A DNA stretch of 64,000 nucleotides from Chelonoidis abingdonii (GCF_003597395.2 NC_133777.1:14483917-14547916), one strand, 5' to 3'. Positions 1 through 11,535 are shown, counted from the first letter of the stretch. The notes: generated from the sequence alone by a model not told the origin. Numbers and translations are program-made.

Positions 1-2240
1 ACTTTGCAGACTCCTGACATTCTGATAGATGACATAAGCTTTGGATAAGTATCTGAACTTTTGGGAAAAACTCTTCTGAATTGAATGCAAACTCTGAACC
101 CGTAGGGGTTCACCCATCATTTTTAGAAATGTCTGAACTAGAGCTGTAGGGAAATAGCTACAGATTTTAGTCACCAGGAATTTCCTGCTTAGTGGAGTTG
201 TATTCTGTGCATTAAATTTTCTTTTCCTGCAGTGCTTCAGCCTTGAACTTTATTTCACCAACTGATTTGAATGCAAATAATTGTACAATGAAAACCAGCA
301 ACTCAACAGGTTATTGCCAGAATAATTCCTATTCCTAGAGAATAGATAGTTAAACTTAGTTGCCTACTTCATTTTGGAATCACATGCAGGTATTTTCATG
401 ACTAGTCACCTCTGTTGATCCAGTTGAATTACCATAATCTGTTGATATTAAAGGGCATCGAAATTTATGTTGAGTAGTCAGGGCAATCATGTGCAGTTTA
501 TCTAGGCCATGACTCAAACTTCATATTGGGGGAGGAAGAAGTGAGAGCTCTGATTATACTTATTAATGAACCTTCCTGGCCCATTTCCATGGAAATTCCT
601 AATGTCCCCTCTCATACTTGATCTGCAATACAAAATGCAGTACCTACTAGTAATAGAGAGGGGTTGGAGATGTTTCTATGTTGTGTTTTGGCTTTACATG
701 TACTCTTAGTTTTGGATTCACATCCTGCGAGGATAGGAGGATTTCACATTTTCCAAGTTTCCCTTGCTTACTTCTGACCAATTCAGAGTGAAACAAAATC
801 ATTTTTTCTCCTGAAATATTTTTCATGCTGCTTCCAGGACTAGGAAGGAAACAAAATAAACATGTAAACTGTAAACTTGTAAATATACACATAGGAGCAC
901 ACAAAATCCCATCTCCTTAGTGGAGCCCAAATACACACTGGAGCACGCAGGACGCTGGCCCTTGGCATAGAATCATGGCTCACAACACCACCCACATTCA
1001 GGCAGCATCGTGCAAAATGTCCTCTCTGCAATGCCATGATTATCACTGGCTGTGATTCACTGTAGAGAACTTCTGTAGGACTAGGAAGTTACCAAACAGC
1101 TTTTCAGTAGAGTACTGTAAACCTACTTCCCTTTTCAGTTCATTTCTGAAAGGGTTCGTGGTTGGAATTTCAAGGGAGATGAAGGGATAACTAATAGTGA
1201 GCAAAGGGCATGCAGAGAATTTTACTGCATAGATATGGCAAAACAACTGCAACTTTAGAGACCCCTGAAATTCCCACTGAAGTCAAAGGGAATTGCATAT
1301 CTGAGAGCAGAATTGAACCCACTATAGGTGCAAAAAGAGACATCAGTGAACACCTCTGTGCACTTGGCCAGTCTATATGTTTGGTGCTTGTGGGCAGCCT
1401 TATAGAGCTCGTTACAGCTCATTGTAGGAGCAGCCCTCTCTGCCATGCTTCAGAGAGCTCTGGAGGAAAGGGCCTTTTTACATTTCTAAGGCTAAACTGT
1501 ATATCAGGAAGGAAACTCGGTGAAATCTTTACTGACTCCTCCTGGAGCTGGTGCCAAAAGGTGGAGTGGTTTCCTGGGGGTGGCCTTCTTTCTCTAGGGC
1601 CTCAAGGAGTCTCGGTTTGCTGAGTGATCTAAACAAAACAGAAAAGTTCAAGGCCATAACATTCTCTCTCTTACGGCCATGTTCTCTGGTTGGGTGCGCA
1701 AAGTCTGACTACACTCCAAGGTGTCCCTGCGTAGAATGAGAGCAAAATGACAGCAGGGGCAGCAGCGGAACCTCTCTAGCTAGAAAGGCACGTCTGAGAG
1801 CCTTTGAAGCTAGTTTAGCATAAAGCTGGCCAGTTCAACCCATGTTCAGTGCCAGCAAATTCACCAAGGGAAGGCTCATGGTTTGGCTTGGAACCTCATT
1901 GAAGTAGGATGATGAATGCCCACAGGCACAAGCATGCCTCTCCATACTACTAACTAGCTGTGACTCATTGTGAATTGCCAGCATAACGAGTCTTTTCATT
2001 ACTTTTAATGTTTAAGAGGCATTAAAAGAACATCCAGCTACAGCAAGAAACCTTGTCTCATTATCTGTATGGCCTTTTTGATAAATTATAAAGAGCTTGG
2101 GCTGCATGCTAAGCACGTACGGATGCCAGGCCATAGGCAGAACAATTTTTTTTCTCTTTTAAGTGAAAGAAAATTTTGAGAGATTTGCTGTATGATCCAC
2201 AACTAACTTTGTGCAAGATGGAGCAGTAGCAGGGTCTCCT
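1..2240. other. Unassigned non-coding DNA
   Basis: No gene, exon-like block or clear mobile element is recognised here. Open frames on both strands are short, overlap each other and show no known domain. A short segment near 1255-1320 resembles the palindromic 'saw-tooth' repeats seen elsewhere in the window (a phrase on 'ttcccactgaagtcaaaggg'), but it is too diverged to delimit. Confidence 0.5.
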
Positions 2241-2344
2241 GATTGAAAACACTTGCAAAACTCTCATTCAAAATATTTGTTCTGAACTTTTGGAGGATGC
2301 ATATTATTCTGTCTATTGCACTTACACCGCCCAGTGCAATAGTA

Positions 2345-2545
2345 TCTCAGCGCCTCACCGCACCCATGCAAGGCAGGGCAGTGCTGTTATGCCTGTTTTA
2401 CAGATGGGGAACTGAGGCCCAGATTGCCCATCTGACTGATTTGCCAAGGTTATACTGGAAGTCTGTGAAGGAACAGGGGAGGGCACCCACAACTCCCAAG
2501 TCCCAGGCTTGTGCCCTAACCGTTCTCCTCATTGTGGAGTCCAAG
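2345..2545 (-). repeat. MIR-like (CORE-type) SINE, reverse orientation
   Basis: The segment reads as the reverse strand of an old tRNA-derived SINE. It has the phrase 'acagatggggaactgaggc' followed by a line on the pattern 'ccaaggttatactggaagtctgtg' and ends in 'gtgccctaaccgttctcc'. The same order of phrases recurs at 40530-40615, 43135-43345, 44100-44198 and 55025-55325. The open frame at 2243-2638 runs through this repeat and is therefore not considered a gene. Confidence 0.65.
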
Positions 2546-3164
2546 GTTTGGAGAACATTGTGCACTAATTTCTGGACTCAAATAACTAACAAACAAACAT
2601 ATGAACATTTGTTCCTGGTCTTCAAATTCATATTTTAAAACAAAGCTTGTCAATTAAAAACCAACCCACAAACAAAACCCAAACCCAGCCACGTGTATGG
2701 CGAGTGAAGGGGAAGTCTGGGCTATACCCTATAAATAGCTGGACTCTCCCCCTAAGACAGGTTTGTAAGGTGCCCTAAGAGTTAGACTCAAATAGTCTCA
2801 AGCTTTGGGCAAGTTCAGACCCAGATTTTGAAGCTTCACTCTCTATATTGGCCTGCACAAAGCATTGCCAAGTTGGTGAGGCAGTTCAGCATAAGATCCA
2901 AATGCTGAAGTTTGGCCCTCTCTGATTTAGGGCATTTAATTTTCTCCATTAAACTTTCTCTCTCTATTCCTTCTGCACAGTGTCATCTTAATTCTATTCC
3001 ATTCTGCCTACTCACTCTTCCAGTTTTCACCTTGTTTTCTTTGGCATTTTCCTCTCTCCCCATCCATTCTCTACAACATTTGCTCCCAACCTCTGTTACT
3101 TTGGTAGAAGATGAACCTGATAACTTTAGAGTCAAACTTTCAGGCTTTGCCTGTTAATTCTTTG
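2546..3164. other. Unassigned non-coding DNA
   Basis: AT-rich and pyrimidine-rich sequence with no recognised gene or element. The small frame at 2912-3157 has no recognisable domain. Confidence 0.45.
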
Positions 3165-3262
3165 TACTACAGTACCATCTAGAGACCTTAACCAAAACCC
3201 ACTGTGCAAAGTGCTGTGCAAACACATACCAAGAGACCGCTCCTACCTCAAAGAGCAGAACT
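3165..3262 (-). repeat. SINE tail fragment ('agcacctagaggcccc' family), reverse
   Basis: The segment carries a diverged form of the tail unit that reads 'tagcacctagaggcccc...gtgctgtacaaacacata' in better copies. Here it is 'ctagagaccttaacc' followed by 'gtgctgtgcaaacacatacc'. The same unit is found in the opposite orientation at 11245-11360 and 18268-18345, and in this orientation at 21550-21640 and 55025-55325. Confidence 0.6.
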
Positions 3263-3268
3263 CAGCAC

Positions 3269-3305
3269 ACAAAAAAAAAAAAAGGAAAAAAAAAAAAAAA
3301 GGAAA
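3269..3305. repeat. A-rich simple repeat
   Basis: A run of A broken by GG pairs. It directly follows the SINE tail fragment and may be part of it. Confidence 0.9.
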
Positions 3306-3809
3306 AATGGCTTTGTGAGAAATTTAGAAAAAGTGAAGTTGTTTCCTTTTCCCATGGTATGAAATAGAAAAAAAAATAAGTTTTTCATGCTTTTTATTTT
3401 AAATTCTCAAGATTTCTAAATTTTGAATGTTAAAGAATTAAAGTTTTCCCCTATTTCTTTTTTACCAGCCCATGCAACAAAACGGATGACTAATGTGCAG
3501 GCTTTTCTTTCTTTCTCGTTCTTTTTTTCTTTCCTCCTCCATCATTTTTCAGTTTCCCCCATTTTTCCTTCTGCGATTGTTTAACTTTTCAAGCCATTTC
3601 AAAGTCTGGAGAAGCAATATAGCAGCAGAGTTATTGAGTTTCATTTGTCCTTTTCTCACTCTGTTATTTTCTCCAAAGTTGGATAAGCTTTAAACAATTC
3701 CAGCTGGCAAAGAAAAAATTGAGGGGAATCAGAGAAAAATACTTTGCCATTCATTCTACTGCAGTCAGTCACAAAAAGAGAACAATGGAAAATGTATTTA
3801 TTTGCTTGC

Positions 3810-3985
3810 TTGGGAAAAATAAACTAGAACAAAAATATTAATTTAAAATGAAATAATTTCTTATTCTTTACATAGAAAATAATTATCCATAGTGACATTT
3901 TCTCATGAAACATTTTTTTCCACAAAAGCCAATTTTTCAAAAGGAAAGTTTTTCATATGGAAAATTTTGGCCAGCTCCACCAGAA
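3810..3985. repeat. Interspersed repeat ending in 'ccagctccac'
   Basis: AT-rich segment with several 'gaaacattttt', 'ccaatttttc' and 'ggaaaatttt' phrases that ends in 'ggccagctccacc'. It resembles the region at 27720-28095, which ends similarly in 'caagctctagttc'. I take both as copies of one old interspersed family. The assignment is by eye and needs alignment. Confidence 0.4.
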
Positions 3986-4039
3986 AGCTTACAACCTAAA
4001 TAGACAAAACAAAGGGCATTTTTCATATTGGGATCTGAA

Positions 4040-4255
4040 TAAAGAGGGCCAAATATTCAAAAAGCCTTCACCGCCCATAATGGGGGCCAGGTTTTCCACT
4101 CAGCCCACATTTAGGCTCCTAAGTAAGGGCCGCATTTTCAAAAAAAGGTGAGCACATTGGGTGCTCTTTGGAAAATGTGGCCAGAATTGTCACAGTGGGA
4201 GCTCCAGGATGCTGAGCAGTTTTGAAAATCTGGCCTTTATTTAAGTCCCTAAATG
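4040..4255. repeat. Palindromic interspersed repeat (MITE-like)
   Basis: The segment has inverted phrases. 'gggccgcattttcaaaa' and 'gtgagcacattgggtgctc' sit on one side. 'tttggaaaatgtggcc' and, further on, 'tgctgagcagttttgaaaatctggcc' sit on the other. This matches a common amniote palindromic repeat built around 'cctgattttcaaaggtgctgagcac'. No intact terminal repeat or target duplication was found. Confidence 0.5.
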
Positions 4256-4261
4256 GGAAAT

Positions 4262-4400
4262 GAAGTCTTGAAAAATCTATCACAGGGAGAGTAAGTGACC
4301 TACCAAGATCAAGTCATCAGTGTTAGAGCAGGGTATTAAACCCAGATCTCGGGACTCAAACTCCAATGCCTTAACCACAAGATCATTCTTTCCCTCAGCC
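4262..4400 (-). repeat. MIR-like SINE fragment, reverse
   Basis: The phrase on the pattern 'gtgacctaccaagatcaag...gggtattaaacccagatct' followed by 'aatgccttaaccacaagatc' matches the reverse strand of the MIR-like SINEs in this window. The open frame at 4320-4646 starts inside it and is not considered a gene. Confidence 0.55.
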
Positions 4401-4854
4401 TATCTATTCCCACAGGAGGGTGAGGATGAACAGACATTACATTTCCAGGCACCATCAATGGTATTTGATGAGCTGGGGCCTGAGCCAGATCTTTCAGAAC
4501 TCCTGAGCCTCATCCAACCTCAGAGAAAAAAGTGCTGCAGTATTTTTGTTTTAAATTCAGCTTTAGCTCCTGCAGTGCTTTTAGAAACAGAACAAGCACA
4601 CAGCGCTCTTGCAGCTTTATGGCTCCTTGACTGGTGTAAGATATAAAGTAAATTATGTATGAAAGCCCTTCACGTGATCTTTTGGTTTTAAGGTCCAGGA
4701 CTGATATGAAGTGTAGTAAAACAACAACAACAAGCATAAAAATGCAGTTAAAGCTGATCTTTTCCAACTTTTCTCTTGAGTTGCTTCCTGCTCAGGTTGG
4801 TCACATAAATATATAAAGTACAGTGCTTGTTTCTGACCTCCCCATCTGTTTTAC

Positions 4855-5240
4855 CTAAGAGATAGCAGCACTGACTTCAGTGGAATTAATACTGATATTC
4901 AGTGGTGTAAGTGAGACCAGAATCAGGCCCAACATGTAAAATCAGATCTCCAGTGCCACTTCTTTGGGGTTGATTTGATGGTCTCTCTCACGTTCAAGGG
5001 AAAAGGCAGCACTTCAAAAAGCTCTTTATATTCAGTACGTGTCCTGGCATCTAGATCAGTCTCTGCTGCTCCAGGAGAGCTGAAAGTGTAAATAGCTCTT
5101 TTAAGGGTCTATTGTGCAAGGTGCTGAGCATTCATTCTTGTTGGGAAGTTGGCCAACTGCTCAGCTGGTGTAAACCAACAGAGATCCATTGGCCTCAGTG
5201 GAATGTATGCCAATTTACGCCAGCTGTGACTCTGCCCCAG
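4855..5240. repeat. Two palindromic short repeats
   Basis: At 4860-4935 the line 'gcactgacttcagtggaatt' is followed by 'agaccagaatcaggccc'. At 5160-5235 'cagctggtgtaaaccaacag' is mirrored by 'caatttacgccagctg' around a centre 'ccattggcctcagtgg'. Both belong to the short palindromic family seen at 13478-13552, 21468-21530, 50410-50470, 52288-52390 and 54285-54352. Confidence 0.5.
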
Positions 5241-5808
5241 TGAGCATACTCACCTCCGGCCGGACACAGTGGGAGCATACTCAGCACCATGCAGGAGTGG
5301 AGCCTTAGTGAAGCCTGGCTCATCATCCTCCTATCCATTTCCCAAGCTTGAACATCTTCTATTCTGTCCTATGTCAGTTCTTACACCACACTCAGTACCG
5401 CAGGAGCTGAGCACCTACTTACTAACTGCACAACAAATATAAAACTCCATCTGGAAACACAGTTACAGCCACAACACACTCTTCAGAGCAGGGTTGCGTT
5501 TCAGTTGCACTTGCTGAGGTGTAGCTGTGGAGTAAGTTGACACACAAGCCACATGATGTGTAACTCACCTAAGTCAACTACAATCCCTGTTCTCTTTTGC
5601 CTGTGTGTTTACCATTCTACTCAGGTTTTCACTTACATTTTAAAAACCTTATTTTCTTTACACAGAACTCCTCAATCTTTTCCTAAATTAACAATGGCCA
5701 GAATCACTGTCTCTTTTGCTCCCTGACCCACTATTTCCATATCAACACCCAGAACATTACTGTTACTGCAGGAAGACCAGGAACCCAATATATAATTCCA
5801 TTATATTA
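5241..5808. other. Unassigned non-coding DNA
   Basis: No gene or recognised repeat is seen in this stretch. Confidence 0.4.
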
Positions 5809-5866
5809 CTAATGATGATGATGATGACGATGAGGATGAGGATGAGGATCACTACTACTACAACAT
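5809..5866 (+). repeat. Trinucleotide repeat (GAT/GAG/ACT)
   Basis: Imperfect run of GAT and GAG triplets grading into ACT triplets. The acidic stretch in the open frame at 5716-5922 is produced by this microsatellite. Confidence 0.9.
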
Positions 5867-6123
5867 CCAATAGTTTGCTATGTGCTTGCTGGGTCCTTTG
5901 GAATAAAATACTTCTAAAATGACACATTGCAGAATAAAGTTAAGTGGCATGTAGCTCCTATGATGGGCTCTCCACTTAGAGGCTAGTTTCCAAAGGCATG
6001 TTAAGGAGATTTTATAGTTTTGCAAAGACATACAAATGGTTGCTGGGGATCAGGCTCTAGACCCTGCATATAGAACCTGAACTATCAGCTGTTCTAAGCC
6101 TTTTCCCTACTGTGACCCTGTGT

Positions 6124-6250
6124 TAGAGCAGAAAACGAAGGACTGCAGCTATTACTCCTGTGTTAATGTCAACAGGATCCTAGTGATTACACAGGAGGCT
6201 GGGAGAGAGATTTCAGCAAAAATGGTGTGGTTTAGCAGTCCACACTCTCG
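6124..6250 (+). repeat. Inverted-pair repeat, left copy
   Basis: This segment is a close reverse complement of 8018-8136, with roughly 85 per cent identity judged by eye. The shared core runs from 'gtgcagctattactcctgtg' (one base different here) through to 'agcagtccacact'. Weaker similarity may continue to about 6300, just before the hAT insertion at 6337. The family is not recognised. It may be two copies of an interspersed repeat or the arms of a larger element. Confidence 0.7.
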
Positions 6251-6336
6251 TAGTTTCAGGAACCTCCTCCCATTTATCCATAAAGAAAGGATGCATGGGA
6301 GTGATCTCCCCTGGACCTGCCGCAATCCTCCGAGGG

Positions 6337-6644
6337 CAGGGGTAGGCAACCTATGGCACCTGCGCCGAAGGTGGAACGCAAGCTGATTTTCAGTGGCACT
6401 CACACTGCCCAGACCCTGGCCACCGGTCCAGGGGGCTCTGCATTTCAATTTAATTTTAAATGAAGCTACTTAAACATTTTAAAAACCTTATTTACTTTAC
6501 ATACAACAATAGTTTAGTTCTATATTATAGACTTCTAGAAAGAGACCTAAAAATGTTAAAATGTATTACTGGCACGCAAAACCTTAAATTAGAGTGAATA
6601 AATGAAGACTCGCCACACCAATTCTGAAAGGTTGCCGAACCCTG
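6337..6644 (+). mobile_element. Non-autonomous hAT transposon, 308 bp
   Basis: The element starts with CAGGGGTAGGCAACC and ends with the inverted form GGTTGCCGAACCCTG. The 8-mers just outside, TCCGAGGG and GCCTGGGG, agree at five of eight positions and may be a decayed hAT target duplication. Internally there is an AT-rich stretch and no coding capacity. Length and termini fit a hAT-derived MITE. Strand is arbitrary. Confidence 0.8.
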
Positions 6645-6722
6645 GCCTGGGGGTCCAATCCCCACATTGAGAACTCATGTATGGAAGTACTGGGCCAAAT
6701 TCTCTTCCCAGTTACACCTCGG

Positions 6723-7740
6723 CAGTGGTTCTCAGCTTTTCCCCACTACTGTATCCTTTTCAGGAGTCTGACTTGTCTTGTGTACCTCAAGTTTCACCTC
6801 ACTTAAAAACTACTTCCTTACACAATCAAACATAAAAATACAAAGGTGTCACAGTACACTATTACTGAAAAATTGCTTGCTCTCTCATTTTTACCATATA
6901 CTTATAAAATAAATCAATTGGAATACAAATATTTTACTTGAGTGTGTTTTTCACTTGTGAGTCGTGTCTGAAGCCTGAGACCCAAGCGGCGGGGCTGAAG
7001 CATGTAACTTGGCTTCACTGGGTCTTCCATGGTATGGAAGCCTGGGCAGTTGCCCTGCTTGCCACCCCCTAATGCTGGCCCTGCACTTGCGACCCCTACC
7101 CCTGTCTCATGACCCCTCTGGGAGCTGCAACCCCCAGGTTGACAAACACTGATCTAGAGGAGTTGAGAACCCCCTGGAAGCCCTCCAAGTACTCCCAGAG
7201 GTACATGCAGAGGTGAAAGTAAGCCGGTACATACCAGCAAGAGCCAGTACCAGACTGGCTTCCCCAGGCTGGCAATTTAAAGGGCCCGGGGCTCCCTGCA
7301 GTGGCCAGAGCCCCAGGAAAGCACCGCCCGAGCCTCACTGTTGGAGCCCCGGGGTAGCAGCGGTAGGGCTCTGGCAGTGATTTAAAGGGTCCAGGGCTCC
7401 TGCTGCTGCAGGGAGCCCCGGACCCTTTAGAGCGCCACTGCTGCCAGAGCCCTTGGGTAGCGGCAGCAGGGCTCCAGTAGTGATTTAAAGGGCCCAGAAC
7501 TCTGCTGCGGTAGCGACAGCTGGAGCCCGGGCCCTTTAAATGTCCCCTGAGCCCCAGGGCTCCCAGCTGCCTCTGCAGCTGGTAGCTCCAGGGGTGATTT
7601 AAAGGCTCCCGCAGCTGCATCCAAAGCCCCAGGGCCTTTAAATCTTGAACCACGCCCCCCTACTCAGGACTCCAGCATACTGGTAATTCCTTTCAGTTAC
7701 TTTCACCCCTGGGTATACGTACCTCGATTGAGAACCACTG
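6723..7740 (+). mobile_element. Non-autonomous hAT element interrupted by a second hAT
   Basis: The left end CAGTGGTTCTCAGC and the right end TTGAGAACCACTG form the inverted termini of a common turtle hAT MITE type. The element is split by another hAT at 7208-7711. Without that insertion it would be about 506 bp. The sequence after the inner element resumes with 'tacgtacctcgattgagaac', as expected for this family. No clear 8-bp target duplication survives. Confidence 0.75.
7208..7711 (+). mobile_element. Nested non-autonomous hAT element, 504 bp
   Basis: It starts CAGAGGTGAAAGTAA and ends with the inverted TTACTTTCACCCCTG. The flanking 8-mers GGTACATG (7200-7207) and GGTATACG (7712-7719) match at six of eight positions, as expected for an aged hAT target duplication. 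The GC-rich centre repeats a 'tttaaaggg(t/c)cc..gggctcc' unit several times. That repetition creates the long reverse frame at 7096-7653, which I do not regard as a gene. Confidence 0.82.
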
Positions 7741-8017
7741 CTCTAGTGCAGCCTCAAATGACTTCAACAGAATTGGACCAGTGAAACTGAATGGACAATT
7801 TGGCCCAATAAACTGAATAAAAATGATGGTCCCAGATGCACAGGGAAGTCAAATGACAACTTCTCATCAGCTTATCTTGTCTCTTGTTGCCCCAGTGCTC
7901 TCAGGGTCCGTCCCTTACCTCCAGGGTATATTGCAAGGAACTCACTGCGTCTATGTTGGAAATATGGAGAGTTGCATCATCCCTGCCAAAATGGGAGCTA
8001 TAGGTATTTTGGACTTG

Positions 8018-8136
8018 AAGTGTGGACTGCTAACCGACACCATTTTTCCTGAATTCTCTCCCCCAGTATCCTGTGTAATCGCTAGGATCCTGCCGACATT
8101 AACACAGGAGTAATAGCTGCACTCCCTCTTTTCTCA
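8018..8136 (-). repeat. Inverted-pair repeat, right copy
   Basis: Reverse complement partner of 6124-6250. Read in the orientation of the left copy it runs from 'agtgcagctattactcctgtg' to 'agcagtccacact'. Translated ends of the two copies look alike, with a shared stop, but most differences change the amino acid, so this is not evidence of selection on a protein. Confidence 0.7.
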
Positions 8137-9302
8137 GACTGTTAGGCCTTTGATTACCTTCCTCTCCCTCCTTTCATTTCTCGGATTCAATATTGCCTCC
8201 AGGCATTCAGACACAAAAGGAAATAATTAACATAAAAAATAAAGCAAGAAAAAACGGCTGAACTACATATAATTATTATGGAGAAATGCTAGAACACCAG
8301 AAGGGCAAATTGCCTTCAACGCACATTCAGCCTTAGTAGGAACAATATATAGCCTAGCGGTAGGCTTGAACTGCAAAACTTCTATCCAGATTTTGGACTC
8401 TTTAAACATGGGGGCTTGAATATGGGGGGTTGGATGGGTCCATTACAAAGATGGGGGGCAACTGGAACACATGGACCTGCATCCAGATTTGGCTTCTGAA
8501 TCCCCCACACTAGACCTTTTTAGATGAAGGTTTAGATATGGGCCTAAGTACCAGCAACAGCATTGACGTACAGTTATTGCAAGTGACCTGGAGGGGGGAG
8601 GGAATATGAACATGACTCTGTTTTGGCATGAGTATTTGTAGCAATGAATGCGGCACTGGAGAGAACTCTGGCCTTGATTTAGATTTGACCTTTACTTTAG
8701 AGTTCTGTGTAATTACAGCTAGAGAGTCCTGGTGACATATGCAGTGCAATGCTCTTTTATCCGCCAAATTCTTCTGCTATCACCAAGCCAGTAAGAAAGA
8801 CCTTGTGTGGAAAAACCACTCACATATTTCTTAAACTGTTCTGATAACTGAGTCCATGTGGAATCTTTCCTTAACCCACTTAATGAAATAAAAATGCAGC
8901 ACCTGAACATTGTCTTCACAGTCTCCAGGCCTTGCCATCTATGCCTAGCATTTCCTCCAGACCTTCTATCCATGACTAGTACTGTCTCCATCCCTGTGTG
9001 GGTCTGGATTTTGCATGGACTAATGTGCCTTTATACAATATTCTGGAATCTTTTTGTTCTTGTCAAGTTCAAATGAACTTCAGGAGGGTTCCTCTCACCA
9101 CCCCATTTCAGACGTGGAAGAAATCAAGCCACAAGTCTTTATTCTGGCAAGACTCTCAGTGAAGTATTGCCTGACTAAGGACTGCAGGATTTGACTCATT
9201 GATAATAGTAGAGAAGAAAGTGGACTAGAAGTCTTTCTAGGTCTCTGTCCTCCCAGTGCAGTTTTGTTCTCAGCAGCAGAGGGAGGCTGTGATCCTATCT
9301 CG
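8137..9302. other. Unassigned non-coding DNA
   Basis: No gene or recognised repeat. Opposed short frames at 8719-8991 and 8858-9076 overlap and lack recognisable domains. Confidence 0.45.
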
Positions 9303-9596
9303 GGGCACGTCTAGACTACGCGCCGTATTGACGCGTTAAAATCGATTGCTCGGGGATCGATATATCGCGTCTGATCTAGACGGAATATATCGATCCCTGA
9401 GCGCGCTTATATCGATTCCGGAACTCCACCAATCCCAACGGAGTTCCGGAATCGACATGGCGAGCCGCGGACATCGATCCCGCGCGGTGAAGACGGGTGA
9501 GTAAATCGATTTTAGATATTCGACTTCAGCTACGCTATTCTCGTAGCTGAAATTGCGTATCTAAAATCGATTTTACCACGTAGTGTAGACCTGGCC
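9303..9596 (+). mobile_element. 294-bp PIF/Harbinger-type MITE, copy A
   Basis: Left terminus GGGCACGTCTAGAC and right terminus GTGTAGACCTGGCC are inverted repeats. Flanking triplets TCG and TCA fit a 3-bp target duplication of the form TNA with one change. The interior is CpG-rich and built of 'atcgat' and 'cgatatatcgcg' motifs, with an internal hairpin 'cagctacg...cgtagctga'. Copies B (19604-19897) and C (50017-50310) are exactly the same length. No coding capacity is present. Confidence 0.88.
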
Positions 9597-11244
9597 TCAC
9601 TTATACAAGGTTATCCCTCTCAAGCAGGGCTGAGGGATGCTGGTAGTGTAGGGAAGCTTGTATGCAGTAGCCAGTGCTAATGGAGAAATGCTAGAATTTC
9701 AGAGGGCCAACCTGAGCAAATAGTGACTAAGCAGTGATTAAATAGTGGATTGCATTCGCTAGAGCTCTCAGGCACAGCAATTGATGGAGCATCAGTAATA
9801 ATAAAAAAAATCACTAAAATAAAAAAAGATTCTTGTGTTTTATTTGCTGGGATTCTTTTTCTTAATTACCTTCAGGGTTTTTTTTTTCTGCTGCTACACT
9901 GGGATCCAGAACACTAAGATTTCAACATGTTTGTTTCTTTTTTTCCTACCATCCCATTAAATAGAATTCTGACATGTCTGACCCAGTTTCTCAGTAATGT
10001 GGTCATGTGATTTTATGGTAGAATTAAAAAAAACACTATTGAGAAACTTTTATGTTACATTTCTGTATCTGTTACCATAGTAATATTCATCTCACCAGGC
10101 AACTGAAAATCAGTCCAAAGATTTTTCCAAATACCTACAGAAAAAGTAGCAACCAACTAGAACTTTTGTCAGTAAAGCTTCCAAAATTTATTAAAGACAT
10201 TTTTTCCTCTGTTACTTGCTGAAATCAAAATAACTCTTCACAAAAACATTTTGATAGGTGCAGGAAGTTATGTCTTCTTGTGTGACGCGGGCACAAAGTA
10301 GCCAGTGATTTTGGTTGTCCAACTTGAGACATCTGGAGCTGAGGACCCAAAACAGTTAGAAATTTCTAGATCAGAACTACCCTCTTGAGTTGCACCTTAG
10401 CTAAGTGCTACACAGCCGTGATGTGTTCTGTGTAACAAGTTTCTTTGTGCAGCCAGGCAATGGCATTCTGCTCCAGCTGAAGTCTTTGAATGGTTTTCTG
10501 GTGTAGCACCAGGCAGAGCACATTGCCATGATCTAACCTTGCCATAATTCACACCATCACAAAGGCAGGGATGTAATCACAAAATGGCATTGAAATATAG
10601 CAGCAGATAACAGAAGGACTGAGGTCCAGCTATGCAAGACCATCCTCAGGTGTTTGTCGCCCGGGTGAAAAAGGTTTTTTTGCCACCTCCCACCCAAAAG
10701 GCACAAGCAAAGAAACCATGGGGATTTGGCACTTCGGGCAGCCATCTTGATTGCCCGCCCGTAAGCTAGTCCTACAGCCATGGCACTCTCCTGTACCCAC
10801 AGGAAATTGTCCATGTGCAGCAATGATGGGAGTAATGGAGATGGAAGAGTAACCCTCAGTCTCTGACAATATACACTAGAAGAAAATTCCTTCTCACATC
10901 TGAATCTGGTTACCATTTCAACCCTGTCTTTACAGGTCAGCAAGGATCATCTCAGTGCCAATCTCGTCTCTTCGAAACACTGAAAGATCATCAGCACTCC
11001 AGAAACTGAGTGTTGAGTTTCTTGAATCCCTGAAACATGGATTCTGCAAATTTCTTCTGGGATAGAGAATTTCAAAGGGAGATGACCCTCTAGGTTAAAA
11101 AAAAATACCTTGTACATACGTTACTCTAGTCAAACTTTTTAAAAAAAAAGTTCAAGAGCCCATCTGTTTTCCTGTTACTGTTTACCTCATATGACCTCCA
11201 GTGAAGCAAAACAAATGCTTAACTCCATCCTTATTAAGCTATTT
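9597..11244. other. Mostly unassigned DNA, possible old LINE tail near 10440-10570
   Basis: Most of the stretch is unrecognised. The phrase 'aggcagagcacattgccatgatct' near 10513 resembles the reverse strand of an old LINE 3' region (L2/CR1-like, compare 'agagcgcattgcagtagtcc'), but divergence is too high for a firm call. The segment 10650-10745 has a hAT-like phrase ('ttttttgccacctccca') without termini. Confidence 0.35.
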
Positions 11245-11360
11245 GGTGGAGAGACAGTCTTTTCCCCTGAGTTTGTACAGCACCTAGCACAACGGTGTCC
11301 TGGTCCAAGCCTGGGGCTCCTAAGCACTGCCAAAATGAGAATAAAAACGCTACTACTACT
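11245..11360 (+). repeat. SINE tail fragment, forward
   Basis: Contains 'tttgtacagcacctagcaca' followed by 'tgtcctggtccaagcctggg' and 'ctcctaagcactgccaa', the forward form of the tail unit noted at 3165-3262. It grades into a short (act)n tail at 11350-11360. Confidence 0.7.
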
Positions 11361-11535
11361 AACCAAAAGCATTGACTTTTATGGGGCCAAGCATACACTT
11401 AAGACCTTTGCTGAATCTTAACCATAATTTCTTACTCTGACACAAATCCTTGTCATTCCTGTATAAGGAATGACACATTTAAAATACACAGCCTGACCTC
11501 ATGAGAGATTTTATTTTGTAATTTGGAACTTCTGC

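Noticed and set aside
5716..5922. Frame with a Met/Arg/Thr-rich run
   Set aside because: The run is the translation of a GAT/GAG/ACT microsatellite.
7096..7653. 185-codon reverse open frame
   Set aside because: Produced by the GC-rich internal units of the nested hAT element; another reverse frame overlaps it in the same repeat.
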